50,763 bases of DNA from Haloferula luteola (lineage in GTDB: Bacteria; Verrucomicrobiota; Verrucomicrobiia; Verrucomicrobiales; Akkermansiaceae), in assembly GCF_014201715.1 (NCBI RefSeq), contig NZ_JACHFD010000026.1:1-50763 (forward strand), read 5' to 3'. The notes under the pieces are model-generated. The model was not told the origin of the DNA, did not search any database, and was given only the letters and a program-made list of their open reading frames with translations. Position 1 is the first letter of the stretch; every line of letters begins with the position of its first letter. This document shows positions 33,944 through 42,035 of the stretch, piece after piece. Position numbers and translations under genes: made by a program.

Positions 33944-36105
33944 CGCCAACCGGCCCGGCCATGCCCCGCACAATCCTTTCGCAACACCAGCTCGGCGACA
34001 CCTTGGTGCGCTTTCCGTACGATCCCGACACCGGAGTCGTCGGCATGGAGATCCTGCCGGCGGCGCTCGCCGCGGAAGCCGTCGCACCGCGTGAATCGCT
34101 GCGCGGCGAGACGTTCATCGACGTGCTGCCCGGCGATGACCCGTGGCCGGCTCGGCCGGTCGAGTCGTTGCTCCAGTTCAAGCTCGTCGGCGATCCCTAC
34201 CCGGGCGCGTTCGTCCAGGGCCACTCGATGCGCAACTCGGAGACGCTGAGGAGCTTCGTTTTCGACGGCCAGGAGCGCCGCGACGAGGACTGCGCGACCG
34301 TGATCGAAACGCAACTCAAGTCGGCGGACGGACTGTTGGCGGTTCACCGGCTGAGCTGGCGCCAGGGCGATGGCGCGCTGACCGTCGAGTGCTCGTTCAC
34401 CAATGGCTCCGACCGGCCGGTGACGTTGGAAATGTTTGCTAGCTTCTCGCTCTCCGGCATCACTCCATTCCACCACGCCGACGCGCCGGGCCGCCTGCAC
34501 GTCCATCGTTTCCGCTCGGTGTGGAGCGCCGAGGGACGGCATGAATGCCGCAGCCTGGAGGAGCTTCACCTCGAGCGCTCGTGGAGCGGGGCGGGGGCCT
34601 TCAGCGAGCGCTTCGGGCAGGTCGGCACCATGCCCGTCCGGAAGTGGTTCCCCTTCGTCGCGGTCGAAGATACGGCGGTTGGAGTAATTTGGGGCGCGCG
34701 CCTCAACTGGGCCGGGTCGTGGCAGATGGAGATCTTCCGCCAGCATGACGACGTCGCCATTTCCGGCGGCCTCGCCGACCGCGAGTTCGGGCACTGGATG
34801 AAGACCGTCGCGCCGGGCGAATCATTCGAAGCCACACCGGCGACGCTGGCCTGCGTGAAGGACGATCTCGACGACCTGTGCGACCGCCTGACGGCGATGC
34901 AGGACGAGCCGGTCAACCCGCAGCCCGAGGTGGAGCAGGACCTGCCGGTGATCTTCAACGAGTGGTGCACCACCTGGGGCGATCCCAGCCACGAGAACCT
35001 GTGCGCGATCGCCGACCGCCTGCAGGGCTGCGGCGTGCGCTACCTGGTCATCGACGCCGGCTGGTACAAGCAGGAAGGCACCGACTGGAGCAGCGGTCAC
35101 GGCGACTGGATTCCTGGTAGCAAACTTTTCCCCAACGGCCTCAAGGCCACGGCGGATGCGATCCGCGAGCGCGGGCTGATCCCGGGACTGTGGTTTGAAA
35201 TGGAGACGGTCGGCTCGCAGAGCCAGGCGTTCCAATCAGGAAAACATTTCATCGAACGCGATGGCATCCCGGTGACCGTCCGCGAGCGCCGGTTCTGGGA
35301 CATGAACGACCCGGCGGCCGTTTCCTTCCTCGCCGAACGGGTGATCGACCTGCTGGACGACTGTGGCTTCGGCTACCTCAAGGTGGACTACAACGAAACC
35401 GCCGGGCTCGGCTGCGATCACCCGGACTCGCAAGGCGAGGGCCTGCGCCGGCAGGTCGAGGGGAGCTACCGGTTCTTCGAAAAAATCCGTGAGCGCCTGC
35501 CGGATCTGGTCATTGAAAACTGCTCGTCGGGCGGCCATCGCCTCGAGCCCTCAATGATGGCGCGCACCGCGATGTCGTCGTTTTCCGACGCCCACGAACT
35601 GGTCGAGATTCCGATCATCGCCGCCAACCTCCACCGGCTGCTGCTGCCGCGCCAGAACCAGATCTGGGCGGTGCTCCATCCGCAGGATTCCCCGCAGCGC
35701 GTCGCCTACAGTCTGGCGGCCACCTTTCTTGGCCGGATGTGTTTGTCAGGAGCCATCGAGAAGCTTTCGGGCGAATCCTGGGCGCTGGTGCGCGAGGGGA
35801 TCGCCCTCTATCAGAAAGCCGCGCCGGTCATCAAATACGGCATCAGTCGTAGATTCGGCGCGGTGGGGGAGAGCTGGCGCGATCCGCGGGGCTGGCAGGC
35901 GGTCGTCCGGCAGTCGGACAACCAGGCGCTGGTCGTGGTGCATACCTTCGGTGGTGCGCCGGCCATCATCGAGATGCCGCTGGCTGGCGATTGGGTGCTG
36001 GAGGATTCCCTCGGCGGGGAGCGGCCGGAGCATTCCGGCGGCATCCTGCGCCACGCGACCCGCGGCGATTTCGCGGGTTCGGTGTGGCTATTCCGGAAAG
36101 GATGA
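33937..36105 (+). CDS. GH36 alpha-galactosidase
   Basis: This protein of about 722 aa would release terminal alpha-galactose. It has the GH36 clan-D (beta/alpha)8 barrel: VIFNEWCTTWGDPSHENL, YLVIDAGWYKQEGTDWSSGH, GLWFEMETVGSQS, FGYLKVDYNETAGLG (nucleophile Asp), VIENCSSGGHRLEPSMM and SSFSDAHELVEIP (acid/base Asp). The start is either GTG 33937, preceded by GGAAG and overlapping the GH88 stop, or ATG 33961. No signal peptide is present. It ends 12 bp from the convergent lyase gene. Confidence 0.93.
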   Translation: MVTPTGPAMPRTILSQHQLGDTLVRFPYDPDTGVVGMEILPAALAAEAVAPRESLRGETFIDVLPGDDPWPARPVESLLQFKLVGDPYPGAFVQGHSMRNSETLRSFVFDGQERRDEDCATVIETQLKSADGLLAVHRLSWRQGDGALTVECSFTNGSDRPVTLEMFASFSLSGITPFHHADAPGRLHVHRFRSVWSAEGRHECRSLEELHLERSWSGAGAFSERFGQVGTMPVRKWFPFVAVEDTAVGVIWGARLNWAGSWQMEIFRQHDDVAISGGLADREFGHWMKTVAPGESFEATPATLACVKDDLDDLCDRLTAMQDEPVNPQPEVEQDLPVIFNEWCTTWGDPSHENLCAIADRLQGCGVRYLVIDAGWYKQEGTDWSSGHGDWIPGSKLFPNGLKATADAIRERGLIPGLWFEMETVGSQSQAFQSGKHFIERDGIPVTVRERRFWDMNDPAAVSFLAERVIDLLDDCGFGYLKVDYNETAGLGCDHPDSQGEGLRRQVEGSYRFFEKIRERLPDLVIENCSSGGHRLEPSMMARTAMSSFSDAHELVEIPIIAANLHRLLLPRQNQIWAVLHPQDSPQRVAYSLAATFLGRMCLSGAIEKLSGESWALVREGIALYQKAAPVIKYGISRRFGAVGESWRDPRGWQAVVRQSDNQALVVVHTFGGAPAIIEMPLAGDWVLEDSLGGERPEHSGGILRHATRGDFAGSVWLFRKG

Positions 36106-36117
36106 GAGACTTCGCCC

Positions 36118-37989
36118 TCAGTTGCCGGGGTCTCCGAGAAAGCGGATTTCCGCGACATTGCACCATCCGCCCTTTTCCGGAATGTAGCGGAGGTAGCGGA
36201 AGGGAGTCTTGTTTTGGATGCTCGCCTCGGTGAGTTCCTCGTCGGCGGGCTTGGATTTCACCCTCAGCAGGTCCACCACCTCGCCGCTGAAATCCGGCGT
36301 CTTCGAGCCTTGGAAACGCCCGCCCACCATCCGGTCCGCGGCTCCCTTTCTCGGACAGTAACGCACGCCGGTGACGACCGCCGTGGTGTCCGGACCGAGA
36401 TCGAGCCCGACCCACGCGTTCTCTCCCGGCGGGTCGAAGTAGCTTTCCAGCGAACCGTCGAAGACCGTTTCCTTTTCCAGGCCGCAATTGCGGAATGACC
36501 CGTCGGTGCCGATCACCGAGCCATCGAGCTGGTGATCCGCGGTGACCGCCAGCGGGGCGCTGGTGGGGCCTTCGCCTTCCTCCAGGTCGGCGGAAACGCC
36601 GTAGTAATAGGTGGTCCCAGCCTCCAGCCCAGTATCGATGAAGGACATCTCCGGTGCCTCGACCGTGGCGATGGGGGTGTAGGGTCCGCCCTTTGACTGG
36701 GATCGTTTCACGGTGTGGCTCACGGCACCGGCCGAGCCAAGCCAGGACAGCGTGATTTGCCGACCCATCACGGTCGCACGGAGGGCTCCGGGCGGAGCGC
36801 TTTTGTCGAGCGAATCGAGCGAGTGCGTCAGCGTGGTGAAGCCGAGTCCGTCGAAGCCGCCGCTGGATCCGCCGTAGTTGAAGCCGCCGCCCTCCGGCCG
36901 CGCCTTTTCCGCGTAGGCTTCGGTCCACGGTGCCGCGATCCCCCGACGGCGCGCGTGGTGGTTGAAAAGAAGGTCCCAGCCCGGTCGCGCCAACCCGCGG
37001 CCGTGCTCGGAAATCCGTCGGTGGACTTCCAACTTCTCCTTCCCTGGATGCCCCCAGTCGCGCAGGTAGGTAACGAAGGGGACCTCATGGCCGAGGTTGT
37101 ATTTCGAGACGTATTCCACCCCGGCGAGGAGGCGGTAGTCGAGGGCGCCGTAGAGATCGAGCCCCTGGTTCCAGGCGATCTCGCAGAAGCTCCCCATCAG
37201 CTGCGGACCCATCAGCGAGTGGCCTTGGTCGCGGCCGCTTTCCTGCCACTGGCCGAGGCCGTCGGGATGCATGAAGACCACCGCGTTGCGGAGCGCGCCG
37301 GTCCCCTGGCCCTTGTGGAAATAAGCAACCGCCTCGTCGAAGATCTTGCGGTCGTCGCAGACCACGCCGATGGCGATCATCGAGGCCATGTTGGCGAGGT
37401 CCCAGTTTGCCCAGTAGTGTTCGTCCACGGTGCCGTTGTGGCGGATCAGAAAGTCGTGGTTGATGTGGTAAAACCTCTCCTTGAGGTAGTCTTGGAACTT
37501 CCGGAAATCCGACCGCTCCCAGCCGCGGAAGTCGCGCAGCAATTCCGCCGTGCAGGCGAGCTGATAGCCATAGATGCCCGCCCGAAGGCAGACGTTGGAA
37601 TCGCCCGCCCATTCATTGTGGCCGGCCGCCCAGGCGTTGAGGATCTTCACCGACCGCTTGGCGAAGCGCTCGTCGCCCGAGCCGCGGAAGCGCAGTGCGA
37701 GCTGGTAGGCCCGGGCGCAGTCGCGGGCCAGCCGGATGTAGTTCTCCCCGCGGCCGCCGCCCGCCTTGATCGGGGATTGGGTTTCCGGGGGGTGATTCAG
37801 AAAGCCGTCGGTGTTTTTCACCAGGATGTCCCAGCTCGACTTCCACGGATCCTCGCCCGCGGCCACCTTTGCGGCCATGCGTTGCAGGTCGGCTTCCGTG
37901 GACAGGCAACCAGGATGGATGAAGCGGGCGCTGGCAACCGCCAGCGTGAGGCTGGCAATGACAAGGTGGATGGCGAATCGGATGATCAT
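36118..37989 (-). CDS. Secreted alginate-lyase-fold polysaccharide lyase with FN3 and discoidin-like domains
   Basis: This 623-aa protein has a signal peptide (MIIRFAIHLVIASLTLAVAS). Residues about 22-360 are an (alpha/alpha)n-toroid alginate-lyase domain (PF05426-like): FIHPGCLSTEADLQRMAAKV, NYIRLARDCARAYQLALRFR, KILNAWAAGHNEW, WANWDLANMASMIAIGV and WQESGRDQGHSLMGPQLMGS. An FN3 domain (about 425-510, VSHTVKRSQSKGGPYTPI, TYYYGVSA) and a C-terminal discoidin/CBM32-like domain (FDGSLESYFDPPGENAWVGL ... RFLGDPGN) follow. Related catalytic domains occur in PL38-type glucuronan/alginate lyases; the exact family cannot be fixed by eye. It is paralogous to the catalytic part of the 2193-aa protein at 42036. 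Confidence 0.85.
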   Translation of the reverse strand: MIIRFAIHLVIASLTLAVASARFIHPGCLSTEADLQRMAAKVAAGEDPWKSSWDILVKNTDGFLNHPPETQSPIKAGGGRGENYIRLARDCARAYQLALRFRGSGDERFAKRSVKILNAWAAGHNEWAGDSNVCLRAGIYGYQLACTAELLRDFRGWERSDFRKFQDYLKERFYHINHDFLIRHNGTVDEHYWANWDLANMASMIAIGVVCDDRKIFDEAVAYFHKGQGTGALRNAVVFMHPDGLGQWQESGRDQGHSLMGPQLMGSFCEIAWNQGLDLYGALDYRLLAGVEYVSKYNLGHEVPFVTYLRDWGHPGKEKLEVHRRISEHGRGLARPGWDLLFNHHARRRGIAAPWTEAYAEKARPEGGGFNYGGSSGGFDGLGFTTLTHSLDSLDKSAPPGALRATVMGRQITLSWLGSAGAVSHTVKRSQSKGGPYTPIATVEAPEMSFIDTGLEAGTTYYYGVSADLEEGEGPTSAPLAVTADHQLDGSVIGTDGSFRNCGLEKETVFDGSLESYFDPPGENAWVGLDLGPDTTAVVTGVRYCPRKGAADRMVGGRFQGSKTPDFSGEVVDLLRVKSKPADEELTEASIQNKTPFRYLRYIPEKGGWCNVAEIRFLGDPGN

Positions 37990-38396
37990 GAGCGGGCGGG
38001 AAGAAACGGCATGTTCGGTGAAGTTGTCCTACTTTGCAATGGACCGGCATTATTCGAGAAACTGGCGATTCCGCTCCGACGATTCTAGTTTCTCTGGAAA
38101 CCCCGGGCGTTCGCCACAGGGCGGCGTCATCAGCCCGACCGGATCGGAAGTTTACATGGAAAGCGTGCGGCCGGTTGCCGGATCGACAGGCGGCGGACAA
38201 CTTCAAGGGCCCGCTGGTTCATGGCTTCGATCCGCTTCGGTGGGACGCGCCATGGCCGCGGACCGAGGCATGGTCATTCGAGCGGGCAACCGAAATCCGG
38301 ACGCATGATGATTCCTCTATCTCCGATGAGAGCGCATTTCCAAATCGGCCACCACCAAGCCGCAGGTGTCGCAATTCTCGGTGCGTTTCAGTTCCC
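37990..38396. other. 407-bp divergent intergenic region
   Basis: It lies between the divergent lyase (minus) and ABC transporter (plus) genes and must hold both promoters. It contains the inverted repeat at 38056-38094. The frame at 38181-38300 reads protein-like text (NFKGPLVHGFDPLRWDAPWP) in phase with the ABC gene but without a plausible start, possibly a gene remnant. Nothing else was recognised. Confidence 0.5.
38056..38094. promoter_or_regulatory. Inverted repeat, candidate operator
   Basis: GAGAAACT (38056-38063) and AGTTTCTC (38087-38094) are perfect 8-bp inverted arms. Inside them CGATTC occurs twice as a direct repeat (38066-38071, 38080-38085). The nested symmetry in a divergent promoter region suggests a regulator site or hairpin. 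Confidence 0.35.
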
Positions 38397-40172
38397 ATGA
38401 CAAGTGAGATGGCAGGATTCGAATCAGCCCGCCCATGGCGAACCTTGTGGCGGCTCTACGACCGACAGCGGTCGGATCTTCTGGTCGGCTTGGGTTTCTA
38501 CGTGCTCAAGGCCAGCCCGGTCTGGGTGATCCCGATCGTCACGGCCAACATCATCGACGCTGTGGCGATGTCCCCGGAAACGGGCAACCGCCTGCTATGG
38601 ACCAACGCCATCATCGGCGCCGTGATGATCGCCCAGAACATCCCGTCCGGTCTGTGCTACGGCGCGTATTCCAGTCGTGCCCTGCGCGGCATGGAGGATT
38701 CACTGCGCTCGTCGCTGGTGCGCCGCCTGCAGATGCTTTCCATCGGATTCCACCAACGCCGCGGCGCTGGCCCGCTGCAAACCAAGGTGCTGCGGGACGT
38801 CGAATCGATCGAGCAGATGAGCCGCCAGCTCATCGATGCCGGCACCTTCGCGGTGGTGAGCGTGATCGTGACGCTCGGCGTAACCGCGGTGCGCATGCCG
38901 GAGTTCGTGCCGGTGTTTTTCCTGCTCATCCCCATCGTGGCGCTGATCCGCGTGACGATGAGCGCGCGGATGAAACGCTACAATGCGGAGTTCCGCAGCT
39001 CCATCGAGTCGATGAACACCCGCGTGCTCGGCATGATCTCGATGGTGCCCGTCACCCGTGCCCATGCCTCCGAGCACGAGGCGGTCGCGCGGGTCGAGTC
39101 GAGCTTTGGCGAGGTCAGTGCGGCCGGCCAGCGGCTCGATCGCCATGGCGCGCTCTTCGGCGCGGTGGCCTGGGTGCAGTTCATGCTTCTGCAGCTAGGC
39201 ATTCTCGCTGCCGGCGCGTGGTTCGTGATCCACGGCCGGCTGGATCTGACGGCGGGCGATCTGGTGCTGGTCTCGGGTTACACGGCGGCCATCGTCGCCG
39301 CGGTGATGCAGCTTAACAACATGCTGCCGGTCATCACCCGCGGCTTCGAGGGCATCCGCAGCATCGGCGAGCTGCTGGAACGTCCCGAGCTGGAGGCGAA
39401 CGCCGGCAAACCCGAGGTCTCCGGGGTGGCCGGGGCCTTCCGCATTGAAAACGTGCACTTCGAATACCCGGCCGAGGACGGCGAGGACCGCATGGCCGCT
39501 TTGCGCGGAATCGATCTGGAGGTTTCCGCAGGCGAGACGATCGGCATCATCGGCCCGAGCGGCTCGGGCAAATCCACGCTCATCAGCCTGGTGATCGGTT
39601 TCCACCGGCCGACCGCCGGGCGCATCCTGCTCGATGGCGCGGACATGCATTCGCTGGACCTGCGAAGCTATCGGCGTTTCCTCTCGGTGGTCACGCAGGA
39701 CACCCTGCTCTTCGAGGGGACGCTGCGCGAAAACATCGCCTACGGAATCCCGGACGTGGACGAGGCCGCGCTGTGGCAGGCGATCCGCGCGGCGAACGCT
39801 GAGGATTTCATCCGCGCCCTGCCCGCCGGGTTGGAAACCGCCATCGGAGAACGCGGCGCGCGCCTCAGCGGCGGCCAACGTCAACGGGTGGCCATCGCCC
39901 GCGCCCTGCTGCGCAACCCGCGGGTGCTCATCCTCGATGAAGCCACCAGCGCGCTGGACAGCGGCAGCGAGGCGATCGTCCAGGACGCGCTCGACCGCCT
40001 GCTGGCCGGCCGCACCACGTTCATCGTGGCCCACCGTTTGGGCACGCTGCGTCGCGCCGACCGGGTGATAGAGTTAGAGCATGGTGTGATCACCCGCACC
40101 GGCAGCCCGACCGGACTCGCGCGGCTCGATCCCGAACGCTTCTCCGCGTTCCAACACGTTTCCGCATCATGA
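38397..40172 (+). CDS. ABC half-transporter (exporter-type, fused permease and ATPase)
   Basis: This 591-aa protein has about six N-terminal membrane helices (LLVGLGFYVLKASPVWVIPI, FVPVFFLLIPIVALI, FMLLQLGILAAGAWFVI, LVLVSGYTAAIVAAVM) and a C-terminal nucleotide-binding domain. The ATPase has all motifs: IGPSGSGKSTLISL (Walker A), VTQDTLLFEGTLRENIAYG (Q-loop), RLSGGQRQRVAIARALL (signature), VLILDEATSALD (Walker B) and FIVAHRLGTL (H-loop). It should form a homodimer. ATG 38397 was chosen because the 121 codons upstream show no membrane or family sequence. Its TGA overlaps the next ATG (ATGA). Exporter-type ABC proteins are unusual in a saccharolytic operon and the substrate is unknown. Confidence 0.9.
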   Translation: MTSEMAGFESARPWRTLWRLYDRQRSDLLVGLGFYVLKASPVWVIPIVTANIIDAVAMSPETGNRLLWTNAIIGAVMIAQNIPSGLCYGAYSSRALRGMEDSLRSSLVRRLQMLSIGFHQRRGAGPLQTKVLRDVESIEQMSRQLIDAGTFAVVSVIVTLGVTAVRMPEFVPVFFLLIPIVALIRVTMSARMKRYNAEFRSSIESMNTRVLGMISMVPVTRAHASEHEAVARVESSFGEVSAAGQRLDRHGALFGAVAWVQFMLLQLGILAAGAWFVIHGRLDLTAGDLVLVSGYTAAIVAAVMQLNNMLPVITRGFEGIRSIGELLERPELEANAGKPEVSGVAGAFRIENVHFEYPAEDGEDRMAALRGIDLEVSAGETIGIIGPSGSGKSTLISLVIGFHRPTAGRILLDGADMHSLDLRSYRRFLSVVTQDTLLFEGTLRENIAYGIPDVDEAALWQAIRAANAEDFIRALPAGLETAIGERGARLSGGQRQRVAIARALLRNPRVLILDEATSALDSGSEAIVQDALDRLLAGRTTFIVAHRLGTLRRADRVIELEHGVITRTGSPTGLARLDPERFSAFQHVSAS

Positions 40173-41035
40173 CAAAACACCGATTCCTCGCCATCGACGA
40201 AGGGCTCGCGCAGCTGCTTCACGTGGATGAAGCCCATCCCGAAAACGATTGGGCCGTGCCGGTCGGCCATCCGCAGGCGCGCGACATGCAGCTCGTCGGC
40301 GGCGGGCGTGTGCTTGTCGGCCACCACCACGGCTGGTCGGAGTTCGACATCGCCACTGGCGAGGTGCATTTCGAGAACACGAGCTACGAGGGGGTCACCG
40401 CCGCCCGCCGCCAGCCGGACGGCCGCACGCTGCTCGCCGGCGTGGACATCGCCGGGATCCAGGGAGTGGGGGTCATCGAGCTCGGCACCGATGGCCAGCC
40501 ACTGCGAAAAATCCAGTATGAAGGCGACTACGTGCGGCTGATCCGCCAGACCGCCCAAGGCACGCTGCTGATGTCCTGCAACGACCGCATCCGCGAGGCC
40601 GACCTCGATGGCAACTACCTGCGCGAGTTCCCGGTGGAGGGTTTCTATCATGCGTGGAAATCGCTGCGTCTGCCGGACGGCCACTTGATGGTTTCGGCCG
40701 GTTACGGCGCGTTCATGGTGGAGCTGGATGTTGACGGAAACATCGTCCGCAAGTTCGGCGGCAAGGAGCAGATTCCCGAGGAGGTCAATCCGTTCTTCTA
40801 CGCCACTTTCCAGCTCCTACCGGACGGTCACCTCGTTCTGGCGAACTGGCAGGGCCATGGCGAACGCTTCGGCGAGTCTGGCGTGCAGTTGCTGGAGTTC
40901 GATGCCGATGGAAAACTCGTCTGGCAGTGGAGCGACTCCCGCCGGATCTCCTCGCTGCAAGGTCTGCTCGTGCTCGACGGGCTGGACGTTTCCCGGCTCC
41001 ATGACGAGCGTGAAGGCGTGATGAAACCTCTCTGA
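40169..41035 (+). CDS. Cytoplasmic beta-propeller protein of unknown function
   Basis: This 288-aa protein without signal peptide is built of repeating propeller blades of the type DxxGxxxxxF: GRVLVGHHHGWSEFDIATGE, GVGVIELGTDGQPLRKIQYE, IREADLDGNYLREFPVEG, YGAFMVELDVDGNIVRKFGG and VQLLEFDADGKLVWQWSD. It resembles PQQ-like or arylsulfotransferase-type propellers, but I see no catalytic motif. It is coupled to the ABC gene by a 4-bp overlap and lies 5 bp before GH43. A sensor, an epimerase or lyase-type propeller, or a chaperone for the transported glycan are all possible. Confidence 0.75.
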   Translation: MTKHRFLAIDEGLAQLLHVDEAHPENDWAVPVGHPQARDMQLVGGGRVLVGHHHGWSEFDIATGEVHFENTSYEGVTAARRQPDGRTLLAGVDIAGIQGVGVIELGTDGQPLRKIQYEGDYVRLIRQTAQGTLLMSCNDRIREADLDGNYLREFPVEGFYHAWKSLRLPDGHLMVSAGYGAFMVELDVDGNIVRKFGGKEQIPEEVNPFFYATFQLLPDGHLVLANWQGHGERFGESGVQLLEFDADGKLVWQWSDSRRISSLQGLLVLDGLDVSRLHDEREGVMKPL

Positions 41036-41040
41036 CTCCC

Positions 41041-41997
41041 ATGATCGATCCCGTGAAAATCTGGCCCGACAACCGCGGGCAACACATCCAGGCCCATGGC
41101 GGCGCCATTATCGACGTCGATGGGACGTTCTACTGGTTCGGCGAGGACCGCTCGCCTGACAACGAACCCGGCACCTGCCCGGTGGCCTGCTACGCCTCCA
41201 AGGACCTCATGAACTGGGAGTTCCGCGGCAAGGTCTTCGACGGCAGGAACCCGGCGAATATCGAGGGCCTGTGGCAGATCGAGCGGCCCAAGGTCTTCCA
41301 CTGCAAGGCCACGGGCAAGTTCGTGATGTACCTTCATCTCGACGGCCAGGTCCCCGGCCATTGGTCGCGCTACCGCCGGGCCGAGGTCGGCGTCGCGATC
41401 TGCGACACGATCGATGGGAAGTACGAGTGGCTACGTAGTTTCCGCCCGCTGGGGAAGGAAAGCCGCGACATCGGGCAGTTCATCGACGACGACGGCCAGG
41501 CCTATCTGATTTTCGAATGCCGGCCGGAGGGCGGTTTCCACATCGCCCGACTGTCCGGCGACTACCTGGACGTCGCCGAATCCGTGGCCTTCATCAAGTC
41601 GCCGATCGAGGGCGGTGCGATCGTGAAATACGACGGCCTCTACTACTGCCTCGGCTCATTGCTCACCGGCTGGTGGCCGAACGCGAACCAGTACGCGACC
41701 GCCGAAAAGCTGGAGGGCCCGTGGAGCGAGTTCCGCGATGTCGCCCCGCCGGAAACGCTTACCTACGGTTCCCAGTCCACCTACCTGCTCAAGGTCGTAG
41801 GTTCCGAAACGACCACCGTCATCTACATGGGCGACGTCTGGCGGCCCTACGAACTCAGCGACAGCCGCTACCTCTGGTATCCGCTGCAGATCGGCGGCGG
41901 CGAGATGGCCTTGAAGCCGTTCGAGGGCTGGATGCCCGGGCCGTGGGAAATCGATGTTGGAACAGGTGTCACCCGCATCGCGAGTGCTCCGCGATGA
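41041..41997 (+). CDS. GH43-type glycosidase, galactanase-like subgroup
   Basis: This 318-aa single-domain five-bladed propeller has no signal peptide. QAHGGAIIDVDGTFYWFGED, ACYASKDLMNWEFRGKVF, IERPKVFHCKATGKFVMYLH, SRDIGQFIDDDGQAYLIFEC and EGGAIVKYDGLYYCLGS resemble GH43 members of the exo-beta-1,3-galactanase type (subfamilies 24/34), where some catalytic carboxylates differ from classical GH43. Substrate is therefore tentatively a galactan side chain. It ends 38 bp from the convergent giant lyase gene. Confidence 0.8.
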   Translation: MIDPVKIWPDNRGQHIQAHGGAIIDVDGTFYWFGEDRSPDNEPGTCPVACYASKDLMNWEFRGKVFDGRNPANIEGLWQIERPKVFHCKATGKFVMYLHLDGQVPGHWSRYRRAEVGVAICDTIDGKYEWLRSFRPLGKESRDIGQFIDDDGQAYLIFECRPEGGFHIARLSGDYLDVAESVAFIKSPIEGGAIVKYDGLYYCLGSLLTGWWPNANQYATAEKLEGPWSEFRDVAPPETLTYGSQSTYLLKVVGSETTTVIYMGDVWRPYELSDSRYLWYPLQIGGGEMALKPFEGWMPGPWEIDVGTGVTRIASAPR

Positions 41998-42035
41998 TCC
42001 GGGGGTAGCCACTTCGTCCGGCGGGTGACGGGCGA

